From positions 17,501 through 81,500 of the forward strand of contig MCFG01000059.1 of NCBI GenBank assembly GCA_002104895.1: a stretch of 64,000 nucleotides of DNA. The letters are read 5' to 3'. The notes under the pieces were generated by a model that was given only the letters and a program-made list of their open reading frames with translations, was not told the DNA's origin and made no database searches. This document shows, piece by piece, positions 31,915 through 59,887 of the stretch (position 1 is the first letter of the stretch; the number at the start of each line of letters is the position of its first letter). A program made the position numbers and the translations under genes. Origin of the DNA: Anaeromyces robustus. Its lineage: Eukaryota; Neocallimastigomycota; Neocallimastigomycetes; Neocallimastigales; Neocallimastigaceae.

Positions 31915-31931
31915 TGACACGTCACGTCACA
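31915..31931. promoter_or_regulatory. Tandem CGTCAC / TGACG-type site
   Basis: TGACACGTCACGTCACA is a compact group of ACGT cores with two CGTCAC repeats, resembling bZIP (CRE/ATF) half-sites. It stands out because surrounding DNA is nearly free of G and C. It lies about 4.1 kb upstream of the RRM gene start and is not near any other start, so a regulatory role is only a possibility. Confidence 0.25.
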
Positions 31932-32262
31932 TAATATTTAAATAACTAATATAAAATATAAATAATTTGCTAATAGAAAAATATTCGTTACCTACATAAA
32001 AAGAGAAAATTATATTTTTCTTTTTCTTTTCTTTTTTTTTTATATATATATATATAATAATATTTATTATATTTTTATAAATTATCATTTTTTGTATTTA
32101 TAATTATAACTATATTATATATAATCAAGATTAATTTAATAATTATAATTATTTTTTTTATAACATATTTTAAAATGATAATTTTTAATAAATAAATAAA
32201 TAAATAATAAATAAATAGATGAATGAATAATAAATAAATAAATAAACATATAATATATAATA

Positions 32263-32440
<178 letters not shown>

Positions 32441-34298
32441 TGTTTTAACAATTAATTTTATATAATTAATAATAATAATTATAATAATAAATATTTGTTA
32501 TTTTTTTTTGTCATGTAATTAAAAATTAATATTAATGATCTTTATTAAATAATATTAAATAGTAAGATTTATAACTTTAAATAATAATAAATTCATTATT
32601 AATATTATATTAATATAATTTTAAATTATTATGTGAAATGTTTCCCACTTATAAAACATTCTATTTTTCCTTATTGTAGGCAAATAAAATTTGTTTATAA
32701 GCACTGTTTTAAAATTTTTTACCACATAAAATAGGTAGTAGAATAAATAAAATAAAAAAATTATATTTTATGGGATAAAAAGAAAATACTTATTTATAAA
32801 CAATAAAAAATGCTTATTATATTAATACAACATAAATTTATGTTTAATTAGAGGATAATTAAAAATATTTAAACATTAATATAAAAATGATTTATTTATT
32901 ATATAAATTCTTATCCAACTTGATATGTATTTTTAGTAATATTAACAAATACATATAAAATACATATAGTAATCCATCCATCAATCAATCAATAAGTAAG
33001 TAATTAAACATAGAATATATAATAAATTATTAATAAATAAAAGTAAATATATAATTATCGTTTCAATAAAAAAAAAAAAGAAAATCATGTATAAATTACT
33101 TAAAACATTACATAAATGTGTACTATTAACAACTTAAAATGTATTATTTCTATAATTATCTAGTTTGAGTAATTACAGTAAGTTTATTAATGATAATTTT
33201 TTATTTAGATTTTTTCTTTATTTTATATATTTTTTTGTTTTAAATATAAAATATATAGTATAATATAATAAAATTGATATTAATTAAAAATCATTTAATC
33301 AATAACAATTAAAATAGAATAAAACAATAAAAATAAAAATAGAAAAGAGAAAGTTTAAGAAAGTTTAACTTTTTTTTTTTTTTTTTATTTCAGAATTCTT
33401 TTTGAATTTTCTAAAAAAGTTAAATTTTATTTTTTTTTTTAAAAATTTTAATTTTTAATTTATATTATTTTTGATATTTGGAAGTGGATTTTTTACTTAC
33501 TAAATTAGGTCTAATTAATTTTAATTATTAATATTAAAAAATTAAAAATAAAAATTTTATTTTTATTATTATTTCATTTCATTTCATTTTCCATAAATCT
33601 AAATAATTACAATATTATTAAATTTTTTCTATTTAATTTAATTATTATCAGATAAAGTTAAATAATTAAAAAAAAATGTATAAATATTTATACATCTTTA
33701 TCAAAAGATGTATATAAGAAAGTAGTTAGTAGGAAAAATAAAATAATGAAAAATATTCTTCGTATTTAATATTGATATATAGTTTCTTTTTTAACTAAAA
33801 CATGAAGAAATTTCGATGTATAACATCATAAATAAAAATAATCATTTTTTTAATATACAATATCTGTCAATTATTGTACATATTTTATCATGGATATATT
33901 AACTTAAAGAAAAATGTACTAAGTTTTTTTTTTTAAAATATTTTATGATGATACATTATATTAAATATGTATAATATTTAAATGTAATTGTTATGTAATT
34001 GATTATTGTTTTTTCATTATAGAGTAAAAAAGAAATTTATTATTTGATAATTTATTAAAACGGATTATAAATAAATACTACTATTAATGATTAATTAATG
34101 TTTATAATATTTGTTTTGTTTGATTTTAATATTTATAAATTATTGTTCTTTGTTTTATTTTGTTAAATTATACATATTAATTTTCTTTATAAAAAAAGTA
34201 TTGTTAAATAATTTAATTGAAAATAAAATAATACTTATAATAATATTTAATAGATTTCTAATAGTAACATATATTTTATTAATATATTATAATACCTA

Positions 34299-34612
<314 letters not shown>

Positions 34613-35076
34613 AATTATCATTATAACATTTACTATTATTAATTATAATTTTTATATATTATTAATTATAATTTTTTATTTATAGTTTTTATTCTATTCT
34701 TATTCAATATTTCACATATTAATTAAGATATATTAATAAATCAAATTTTTTTTAATTATTTCATTAATTAAAAATAACACATTATTAACTTCAAAAACTT
34801 TATTTTATTAACAATAATATTGAACTTTTTCACATGTTAATGTAATAAAATATTTTATATATATTTAATATTTTTATACAAAGCCATAAAGACTAAAGAA
34901 AGGATGATAAATTAAATGTTATCAATACTTTTTTTTTTCTTTTTTTTTTTCTTTTACTCTTTCAAAAATAATTAGAAAATTTAGAATTTTATAAATGTGA
35001 AATTATTTATTAAATTATTATAGAGATATAAATAAGATAGATATAATGTTTATTATATTTCAATGGATGATAATTA

Positions 35077-35596
<520 letters not shown>

Positions 35597-35842
35597 TTAA
35601 AACACTAATTGATTAAATATATAAAAAAAGTTAGGTGAATAATTGTAAACTATTGAATGTTTATTTTATTTTATTTTATTTTATTTTATTTTATTTTATT
35701 AATTATTGTTTATATTTGTTTTATTTATTACATTATATTAAGTAGTTATTTTAATTATATTTTACAGTTTGTAACTAATGTAATAAAAAGATAATATAAC
35801 TATTATATATTATTTGTATATTATACTGATTATTATTATTAC

Positions 35843-35876
<34 letters not shown>

Positions 35877-36011
35877 TTTGTTTTTATATGCCCATTAATA
35901 ATTATTTATAATAAAAATAAAAAATAGTAAATATGGAAGAAAAAAAAAATTACAAATAGAATAAATGAATACGAATTATTATTATTATTATTTAAACGTT
36001 ATATTAATTAT

Positions 36012-37385
36012 TTAAATTTCAAATGACCAAACTTCTAATGAAAGAATTTGGAAATGAACAGATGAAGATAATTGTTCATTAAAGAAAGCGCTACATTCAG
36101 ATGATTGACCATTTTGAATATCTAATAGTTATCAGTAATATATAAATAATAAAAAATAAAATATATTTTAAATTAAATATTTCATATTTCATATATATAT
36201 AAAATTAAAAAAAATATTAACTATATATAATTGTTTAATATAATAAAACATAATATAATATATTACCTTCATCAATATATAATCCATAGCAACCGTTTCT
36301 ATGAATATATATAAAAAGATTTTTAAAGATATATATTTAAAAAAAAATTATTATTTAATTTAAATAATATTAAATGATGTATTCAAATGATATTATAATT
36401 TATTTAATATTTTTCTTTTTTTAATATATATTAAAAATTATATATTTACCCTCCACCAATAGCAATATAATTACTTTCTGAAAGAATGAAATATTCATTT
36501 TGACCAGAAGTTGGATACATTTTCAAACCACCTTTAATATATTTCCATAAGAAACTATTATTTAAAATTATAATAATTATAATAATAATAAAAAAAAAAT
36601 TAATTTAAATAAATACATATATATATATATTATTATTATTATTATTATTTTTAAAATATAATATTATATACAATAATAAATCAATAAATCAATAAATCAA
36701 TCAATAAATTTTTATTATATTTATTATATACCATTCTCTTGTTCCATAAAATCCCTTACTAACATGGAAAGCTTCTGAAACATAAGCACCAAAAATCTAT
36801 TTATTATTATTATTTATTATTATTATAATCATTATTATTAAAAGTTTAATTATTATTTTTATTAGAATTAAGTATTAAATATCATTTAAACGTTAATATT
36901 ATTATTATTATTATTATTATTATTATCTTACATTATTATCTGTATCACGAATAGCTAATAAAAGTGGTCCTGCATTTTTAACTTGTTGATATAAAGTATT
37001 TAAACTGATACCATGTTGAGCTGTTGAATAACGAAGTTTCCATTTTGTTGATTCACGTTGCATTAATGGTAAATGTGGACGAATATAATCAGTTAATTCA
37101 TGATCAATAATAGGTTTAACTCCATTTTCTTCTTGTTCTTCACGATCAATAAATTGAATAGATGGCATACGAGCTTGTTGACTTAAGAAATTAAGACGTG
37201 AAGCAGAAAGACTACCTGTACTTGTTTTTTTCTCAACAGTTAAAGTAGATGATGCATTATTGGTTGGTTCAGTTGGAACTGCTGGCCTAGCAAAGAAGGA
37301 TCCAATTAAATTAGCATAATAACTAGCACTTGCAGCTAAAGGTGATGCTGCTGTTTCTTCTGTATTAGTTTCATTTGATTTAAGG

Positions 37386-37418
<33 letters not shown>

Positions 37419-37750
37419 GTAGTAGTAGTAGTAGTTGTAGTAGTAGTAGTAGACATTGGTAAATTTTTAGTTGTATTGATATTAGAATTATTTGGTGGTG
37501 GTACTTGACTTCCTTCAACTCCTTCTTGAGGTTCAAACCATGACCATAAATAATTAGAAATAGAATTCCATGTATTTGTTAATACTTCACTTGCATTACT
37601 TGCTGCAGAATTAAGACTTCCATTTAAACTTTGATCTTGTGGAATCTCAGTATTAATTGGTAAAATTTTGACGTCTGGTTGATCATTGATTTCAGTTTGA
37701 GGTTGTGATTGTTGTTGATTTATTGGAACATCATTAATTTCAATTTGAGG

Positions 37751-37785
<35 letters not shown>

Positions 37786-38917
37786 GAGATTGCATTAGTT
37801 TTTCATTTTGAATTTGTTCTTGAGGTGATAATATTGGTTCTTCATTTTGAATTTGTTCTTGAGGTGATAATATTGGTTCTTTATTTTGAATTTGTTCTTG
37901 AGGTGATAATATTGGTTCTTCATTTTGAATTTCTTTTTGTGGAGATTGTATAGACTCTTCATTTTGAATTTTTTCTTGTGGAGATTGTATTGATTCTTCG
38001 TTTTGAATTTCTTCTTGTGGTGATTGTACTGATTCTTCATTTTGAATTTCTTCTTGTGGTGATTGTACTGATTCTTCGTTTTGAATTTCTTCTTGTGGTG
38101 ATTGTACTGATTCTTCGTTTTGAATTTCTTCTTGTGGTGATTGTACAGATTGTTCATTTTGAATTTCTTCTTGTGGTGATTGTACTGATTCTTCGTTTTG
38201 AATTTCTTCTTGTGGTGATTGTACTGGTTCTTCGTTTTGAATTTCTTCTTGTGGAGATTGTACTGGTTCTTCGTTTTGAATTTGTTCTTGTGGTGACTGT
38301 ACTGAATCCTCGTCTTTTTCTTCTTGTGGCGATTGTACTGGTTCTTCGTTTTGAATTTCTTCTTGTGGTGACTGTACTGAATCCTCGTTTTTTTCTTCTT
38401 GTGGTGATTGTACTGATTCTTCGTTTTGAATTTCTTCTTGTGGAGATTGTACTGATTCTTCGTTTTTATTTTCTTGTGGAGATTGAACCGAATCCTCATT
38501 TTTTTCTTCTTGTGGTGATTGTAGTGGTTCTTCGTTTTGAATTTCTTCTTGTGGAGATTGTACTGATTCTTCGTTTTGAATTTCTTCTTGTGGAGATTGT
38601 ACTGATTCTTCGTTTTGAATTTCTTCTTGTGGAGATTGTACTGATTCTTCGTTTTGAATTTCTTCTTGTGGTGATTGCGCTGATTCTTCATTTTGAATTT
38701 CTTCTTGTGGTGATTGTTCAGTTTCATTGTTTTCTTCTTCGACTATTTCTTGGTTAAAATTTGAAATTTCAGGACGATGACTAGTAGAAGTATTTGCTTC
38801 ATCTTGAAGTATTGATGTATTCTCACCATTAGTTGGTGCTATGTTATTTGTTGGAGAATCCATGACTTCCTTTTTTATATTAGGTTCATTTGAAATATCA
38901 GAAATTTCGTTTTCCAT
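36012..38917 (-). CDS. OXR1: OXR1-like TLDc-domain protein with a long repetitive N-terminus
   Basis: Five exons (36932-38917, 36732-36796, 36450-36554, 36267-36298, 36012-36121) join in frame to 765 residues. The TLDc domain is C-terminal, about residues 607-765, and includes PLLLAIRDTDNN, IFGAYVSEAFHVSKGFYGTR, ECFLWKYI, EYFILSESNYIAIGGG and a closing FQILSLEVWSFEI. TLDc proteins of the Oxr1 family protect against oxidative stress; yeast Oxr1 also binds the V-ATPase and promotes its disassembly. Residues of about 65-380 are about 24 copies of SPQEEIQNEESVQ, followed by Gln runs, a Thr run and an Asn run. The gene is far longer than yeast Oxr1 (273 residues) because of this acidic, probably unstructured part. 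The splice joins restore the usual FYGTxECFLWKY motif. The start is the first ATG of the exon. Confidence 0.93.
37800..38725 (-). repeat. Coding minisatellite, 39-bp (and 36-bp) units, about 24 copies
   Basis: The array encodes repeats of SPQEEIQNEESVQ in OXR1. Shorter 12-residue variants (SPQEEKNEDSVQ) are interspersed. Single-base changes give S/P, E/Q and V/I variation. The three units nearest the C-terminal side of the array (about 37830-37930) form their own subtype with SPQEQIQNEEPIL. The repeat length keeps other frames open too, giving long false frames on both strands. Confidence 0.9.
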
Positions 38918-39641
38918 TGTAATATTTAATAAATAAAAAATAATTATTTATTTAATAATTATTAATTTTTTTTAACTATATTTTAAATTAAATTTGAATG
39001 AATTATATTTGACAATAATATTTGAATTTTTTAAATGGATATAAAAGGTTTTTGTAAAAAGTAGTGATATAAAATATATTTTGAAATATAAAAGAAAGAT
39101 ATAAAAAAAAAAAGAGTTAGAAAAAATATTACATTTATAATAATTATAAATAATAAAGTATATAAATTATATATCAATTGAATTTATCATAAAAACATAA
39201 ATATATATATATATATATAAATTTATATTAAAATATTAATATTTAATCTCATGAACAAAATATTTAAAAAATATGGTTATTTCTTTTTATGGCTTTCTTT
39301 ATATTTTTTCTTTCATTTATTTTTGATAATAATTTTTTTCTTTCATATCTTTACTCTTTGAAATTAAAAAATTTAAGCAATAAAAACAAGGGTAAAAAGA
39401 TTATATAGTTTTTGTAAGAAAATATAAAATTATATTATTTTGTATTTAAAATAAGTCTCATTTTAAAAAGTGAAAAAAACATTGGATATTATATAATTTT
39501 TAAATTTTTATTGAATTATTTTTTGTTTATGTTAAAATATTTTTATAAATTATAGACAATTAGTTTTACTTATTTATTTATTTATTTATTTATTAATTAT
39601 CATCATCTTTTTTTTTTTTTTTTGTAGAATTAATATTTATT

Positions 39642-39674
<33 letters not shown>

Positions 39675-40910
39675 CACTTGATTTACATAGGGTTTATTAA
39701 TTATTATTATTATTGTTATTACTTTATTATAAATAATAAAAATATGTTGATTTTGATATTTGAATTAATGTGATAAATTAAAACCATTTATTATATTTTT
39801 AAATTTTTTCGATAAGATTTAATTGTTATATCAATTGTTTACTTTTTTTTTTTTTTTTTTTCCTTTTTTTTTTTCCTTATTTTTTTATTTATATTTTTAA
39901 ATTAAACTTTATAAATATTAAATATGAAAGCTCATATGTTATATTTACTTTTATATACTAAGAGAGCTTGCTTATTAATTTGTTGTATTCTTAATTAATT
40001 GGCATATAAAATAATAATTGAAATTAAACAGGTTTATAAATTTAAATAAGCATTTCCATTATTTATTACAATATTATTATTCTTATTTTATGCTACTTTT
40101 ATATTGATAATAATAATTTTAATTAATTTTTAATATTATATTTTATTATATTTAAAGTTATTATTTTTTAAGTTATTAAATATTATGATATATAATTATT
40201 ATATTAATTAAAAAATATATTTATCTTTATATGTTTTAATATATTTTAGTATATATTAATAAGATAAGTATTTATAATGTTAAATAAATAAATAAAAAAA
40301 AACTCTAATTAACTAATTAACTATTTATTTTTTTAATATAAAGAAAAAGTAAAGAATAATAGGTATTAATATTTCCAATATTAATATTATTAGATATTTG
40401 ATATTATTGTAATGGCAATTATAATAGAAAATATTAAAATAAAAAAAAAAATATTCTGTTTTAATAATTTTTTTAATTTAATTATTAAAAAAAATTAATA
40501 ATTATTAGTAAAAAAAAAAAAAAAAAAAAAATAAAGTTAACCGTAGCATTTAGAATTGTTTTATAAAAAATTATATAAAATTATAAATTATTAATATTTA
40601 CTTTTATGATAATAGTAATATAAATTTAAAAAATTAACAATCACTTTTATTATTGAAATAAATTTTTTTTTGTTTTAATTATTATTAATTTATTATATTA
40701 CAGAAATAATTAATAATTTCAATATAGTATATTATTAAATTTCTAATAGAGATTAATATTATTTATTATATATATAAACATGAATATGTATATATATATT
40801 GATTTATCTAATTATTATTATTATTATTAATATTATTTTATAAAAAATTTAAATAAAAATGGATTTTATTTTAAATATTCAAAATTTTACAATAAGAAAT
40901 ATTATTACTT
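38918..40910. other. A/T-rich spacer between OXR1 and CEP290
   Basis: The spacer holds the OXR1 promoter on the left and the CEP290 3' region on the right. It contains poly-A (about 39645-39674) and poly-T tracts and TTTA units near 39570-39592. I see no gene. Confidence 0.6.
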
Positions 40911-55119
<14,209 letters not shown>

Positions 55120-55674
55120 TTTTTTCCTTTACTTATTAATAATGAAAAAAGAATGTATGTATTTATTAACTTTAGATTTTTATAGATTTCTCATATTATT
55201 ATATTCATAGTAATACTATTGTCGTTTTTATTTTTCTTGTTTTTTTGTTAATGAAAACTTTATATTAATTTGCGTAGTAAAATAATACTTTAATATTGAG
55301 TGTTTTAAGAATTTTTTTAAAAAATATTATTGTATGTTGTATATGAATCCTTAACAACTGTTTAATACTTTATAATTTAATATATAATAATATTTACAAT
55401 ATGAAAATAATTTAACAAGAAAAATAATAATAATAATAATAAAAATGATAATACTATAAATGTTTAATACTTGGTATATTATTAATAAAAATTGAAATTA
55501 AAAATCTAAAACAAAAATCCATAATAAAAAAATTTAATTAAAAATTTAAAAAAAAATTATACTTAATTTAATAGGTAATTTAATTTAAATTATTTTAAAT
55601 ATTGATATAATTTATTTTAAATAAGGATAAAAATTTTTTAAGAATATGAACTTTTATTAAAGAAAATATAAAGA
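55120..55674. promoter_or_regulatory. Shared divergent promoter region of CEP290 and SSL1
   Basis: The 555 bp between the two start codons (55119 on minus and 55675 on plus) must hold both promoters. It is A/T-rich with an AAT run near 55425-55440. The G/C-containing part near 55205-55290 (AATACTATTGTCGTTTTTA, TTTGCGTAGTAAAAT) lies close to the CEP290 side. I recognise no specific factor site. Confidence 0.5.
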
Positions 55675-56982
55675 ATGAATGAATCTGAAATTGATTTAGA
55701 TGATAATGACCAAAATACAGCCCTTAAGGGAGCTAATGGAAATGGCTATGGTATATTTTCTTATTTTTAAATATTATTTATAAATAATTATTATTAAAGG
55801 GAAGAAATATATATATTTTTTGTAATATTTAATTATTTAAATAAAAATTAGTAAAATTTTATATAAATTTCATATATATTAATTTTATATTATCTTTAAT
55901 TTATTATTTCTTATTTTTTTAACATGTTATTTAATAAAACATCATATTTTTTATGAACAATAATTAAATTAATATATTTATTTATTATATATTCTTTTTT
56001 CATATTTGGAATTAATTGAAATTAATTGAAATTCAATAATTATAAAATTTTAAATATATAATATAGCTTGGGAAGATGAATATAAAAGAAGTTGGGATGT
56101 TTTACAGGAAGATGAAAAAGGTAGTCTTCAAGGTGTTGTATCAAGTATACAACATACTAAAAGAAGAAGGTATAATATATTTAATTATTTATTATATTAT
56201 AATTTTATAAAATGGGATAATGTATATTTTTATATTTCATTATAATGAAATATGAGAAAATATCTTCTCTTTTTTTTTATTATTATTTAATATTAGAATG
56301 GATAAATAATTATATAATAACTTTTAAATCCTTTTTTCAAAAGATTGCTTAAAGATACTTCAACAATTCAAAGAGGAATTATAAGAAATTTATTTGTAAT
56401 TATCGATCTTTCTAATGCCATGGCAGAAAAAGATTTAAAACCATCTAGAAAAGAATTGACATTTAATTTACTTGAACAATTTATAAATGAATATTTCGAT
56501 CAAAATCCTATAAGTCAATTAGGAATCATCATTACAAGAGATGGTTTATCAGAAAAATTAACTGAATTAAGTGGTACTTTTTTTTTTCTTTAATATATTT
56601 AATTATTAAAAATACAATAATAATAATTAATTGAGAATTAAATCTTTCATATAGGAAATTCGTCAGAACATATAGAAGAATTAAAAATAAAAATAAATCG
56701 TGAAACAAGGGGAGAACCTTCATTACATAATTCATTAGAATTAGCAAAAAATTCTTTATGGTAATATTAAAAATAATACTAATACTAATAAAACTAATAA
56801 TACTAATAATACTAATAATACTAATAATACTAATAATACTAATACTAATACTAATACTAATACTAATACTAATACTAATACTAATACTAATACTAATACT
56901 AATACTAATACTAATACTAATACTAATACTAATACTAATACTAATACTAATACTAATACTACTACTACTATTACTACTAATC

Positions 56983-57026
<44 letters not shown>

Positions 57027-58385
57027 GTAATAGTAGTAGTAATAGTAATAGTAATAGTAATAGTAATAGTAATAGTAATAGTAATAGTAATAGTAATAGT
57101 AATAGTAATAGTAATAGTAATAGTAATAGTAATAGTAATAGTAATAGTAATAGTAATAGTAATAGTAATAGTAATAGTAATAGTAATAGTAATAGTAATA
57201 ATAAAAGTAATTAATAGTGATATTAATTGTTATTTTTTTATATTATATATGCCCTAATTAATATAATATTTTAAATTATAACATAGTCATTCACCTCCTC
57301 ACGGAACGAGAGAGATATTAATTTTAATGGCATCGTTAACAACATGTGATCCAGGAGATATCAATGAAACCATAAAAAAATTAAAAGCAAATCATATAAG
57401 GTGTTCTATTATTGGTTTAGCTGCAGAGGTTCAAATTTGTAAAAGAATTTGTGAAGAAACTAAAGGTATATATAATCAATATAACATAAATTAATTTTTA
57501 AAAATGATGTTATTTATTTTTTTTTTAAATGATTATTAAGGTTCTTATGGTGTAGTATTAAATGAAGCACATTATAAAGATATATTATTTGAAATGATAC
57601 CTCCACCTTCAACTACAAATGCTAAAACTGAAGTTGGTATGATTGAAATGGGATTTCCAAGAAGAATTACTGAACATTTTCCAACAGCATGCGCGTGGTA
57701 ATTAAAATAATTATATATTAATAATATATATAAAATAAAACATATAAAACAACTTTTTAATTTTTAACACTATATTATATATAATTATTATTTTTTGTTA
57801 TTATTATTATATTTTATAATTATTAAATAAACAAAAACAAAAATTAAATATATATATATATTAGTCATCAAAGACCAATTCAAGGTGGTAATATATGTCC
57901 AAGATGTTTTTCAAAAGCATGCGAATTACCAACAAAATGTGCTATATGTGGTTTAACGTTGGTATCAAGTCCCCATCTTGCACGTTCATATCATCATCTA
58001 TTTCCTGTACCTAATTATAAAGAAGTACCAAGGCATAAGTAAGTTTTATTTTAATAACTTAATATTGTAATGGTATATTTTAATTATTAGTAGTTATATT
58101 AGTTAAAATATTTTTATTAATGAAGCAATTAGCCAAAGTAATTGATTAAATAACATATTTATATTTGTATAATAATATAGAGTAACATTATCATCTCCAT
58201 CAAATTGTTTTGGTTGTCAACAACCTTTTGAAAATATACCCACAATTATGAATCGTAATCCTGCAGAACAAACTTCAGGTCGTTATGAGTGTCCAAAATG
58301 TTTAAAACAATTCTGTGTTGATTGCGATATTTATATTCATGATGTATTACATAATTGTCCTTCATGTATTCAACTTAAAAAATGA
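55675..58385 (+). CDS. SSL1: SSL1/GTF2H2 (p44) subunit of TFIIH
   Basis: Eight exons (55675-55750, 56067-56169, 56344-56573, 56655-56760, 57287-57465, 57541-57697, 57865-58038, 58181-58385) join in frame to 409 residues, compared with 395 in human GTF2H2. The protein is a core TFIIH subunit that binds and stimulates the XPD/Rad3 helicase in nucleotide-excision repair and promoter opening. Visible parts: the acidic N-terminus leading to [14 protein letters not shown]; a von Willebrand A-like domain from about residue 60 to 240 ([52 protein letters not shown]); then zinc-binding parts (CxxC at GGNICPRCF and TKCAICGL, with [15 protein letters not shown]) and a RING-like C-terminus with [28 protein letters not shown] and NCPSC. 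The [14 protein letters not shown] motif is diagnostic of the family. All cysteines expected by eye are present. Confidence 0.96.
56777..57205. repeat. Two hexanucleotide arrays, (ACTAAT)n then (AGTAAT)n, in an SSL1 intron
   Basis: The intron 56761-57286 is almost wholly made of about 190 bp of ACTAAT-type units (to about 56964), a TAA run, and about 180 bp of AGTAAT units (about 57026-57205). The two units differ by one base (C versus G) but are not complementary, so they would not form a simple hairpin. Confidence 0.9.
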
Positions 58386-58499
58386 TAAAAAATTTATTAT
58401 AGAAATAAATTAAAAAATAGATATTATATTAAAGAAATAATATATGTAATTAGTCTGTTATTTATAATTATAATTGTTATAGAATTACTTAATAAAAAA

Positions 58500-58567
<68 letters not shown>

Positions 58568-59036
58568 TCGTTTATCTATTTATTTATTATTTATTATTAT
58601 CATTTAATTTTATTGTTTTTTTTTTTTTTTTCTTCATATTTTTTTTATTTATTTTTTTCTACTTTAAGATAAATTGATGAAAATGAATATGTATTTCATT
58701 TATACGCATATATTTATTAATATTATAATATTTAAAGCTACTATACTATGTATTTGATATCATAAAACTTAATAAATCCAAAAAAAAAAAAATGTATTGA
58801 AATAATAATTTTTTTTTGAATATTTTCATTAATAATATTATTATGACAAATTAAATAAATAATAAGAATATGATGATGATACTATTTGGAATCTTCATAA
58901 ATCAAAACTTTTTTTATAAATAATATTACATTTTTTAAAAAAGGAGAAAATTAAAGTTATATTATTAATAAGATTAAATCTAATAATATTAGCTAAAGGT
59001 TAAAAACAATATTTATTTCATAGATAATAATAATAA

Positions 59037-59083
<47 letters not shown>

Positions 59084-59887
59084 TTTTTATTATTTGGACA
59101 AAATCATTTAAGAACTTATTAACAAAATTTTATTAAGTATCAATTTTTATTGAATTTATAATATATATATGTATCGAAAGTGAGTAGAATGGTCTTCACG
59201 AACAATTTTCGCACGATTTTTCGTTCAGAACCAAAACTCTAGAATCATACTACACATGAGTTTTCGTACAAACAAGATGGCTATATATATTAATATTTTT
59301 AAAATTTAATAATTATATGTTAGGTATTTCATCATTTTAACTATTTTATGATTAATAAAAAATGTTAAATATCATGAAAGTGATTATTAGAAATAGATTA
59401 ATTCATATATAGATGAATGAAATCAATTAGAAAAGATGTGGGTTTATATAATATATAATTAGAACATATAATTGAAAAATTAACTAATAGCACAAAAAAA
59501 AAAAAAGAATTTTTGGTTAAATATATCGATAAAAGAGAATAAAAAATATTATAAATAGAGTTTTAAAGATTATAAAAGAAGTAATAAATAATTGGTTTAA
59601 TTTTATATATATATAACATTTTATGATAATAGTTTAAATTATTAATTTTTAAGTTTATATAAAGATTTTATTATAAGTTGAAAAAAATGTTTATAAACAT
59701 TTTATAAAGTTTAAATAGTTGATAAAGATTTATTGGTTTATAATATCAGTTGGTTAATATAAATTCATATATCATAGTTTTAGTGTTTTATTAATTCTGT
59801 ATTGAAATTAATTATTAATTCTAGCAGTTATAATAATATTAATTATAACTAAATATATGATAAGTTTTTTTTTTTCTTATAACTATT
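58386..59887. other. Spacer between SSL1 and the UBXN11-like gene
   Basis: A/T-rich, with TAA arrays at 58505-58566 and about 59025-59082, poly-T near 58618-58632, and the G+C island at 59171-59280 described separately. The UBXN11-like promoter should lie in its right part. Confidence 0.6.
59171..59280. other. G+C-richer island of unknown nature
   Basis: By direct count, 41 of these 110 bases are G or C, whereas the DNA on both sides is almost pure A/T. The edges are sharp. It contains several CG dinucleotides (TATCGAAAG, TTCACGAAC, TTTCGCACG, TTTTTCGTTC, TTTTCGTAC), an unusual density here. It is not a tRNA: no A or B box and no cloverleaf. One forward frame is open across it (TGG TCT TCA CGA ACA...), but no homology is recognised. 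It could be a fragment of a repeated element, a small RNA gene, or a conserved regulatory block. Confidence 0.5.

Noticed and set aside
37795-38757. Long alternative frames (310 codons minus, 259 codons plus) over OXR1
   Set aside because: Shadows of the 39/36-bp coding repeat; the true frame is fixed by the TLDc domain and splice joins.
59171-59280. tRNA or snRNA gene in the G+C island
   Set aside because: No A or B box, no cloverleaf and no T-tract in the right place; left as an unexplained island.
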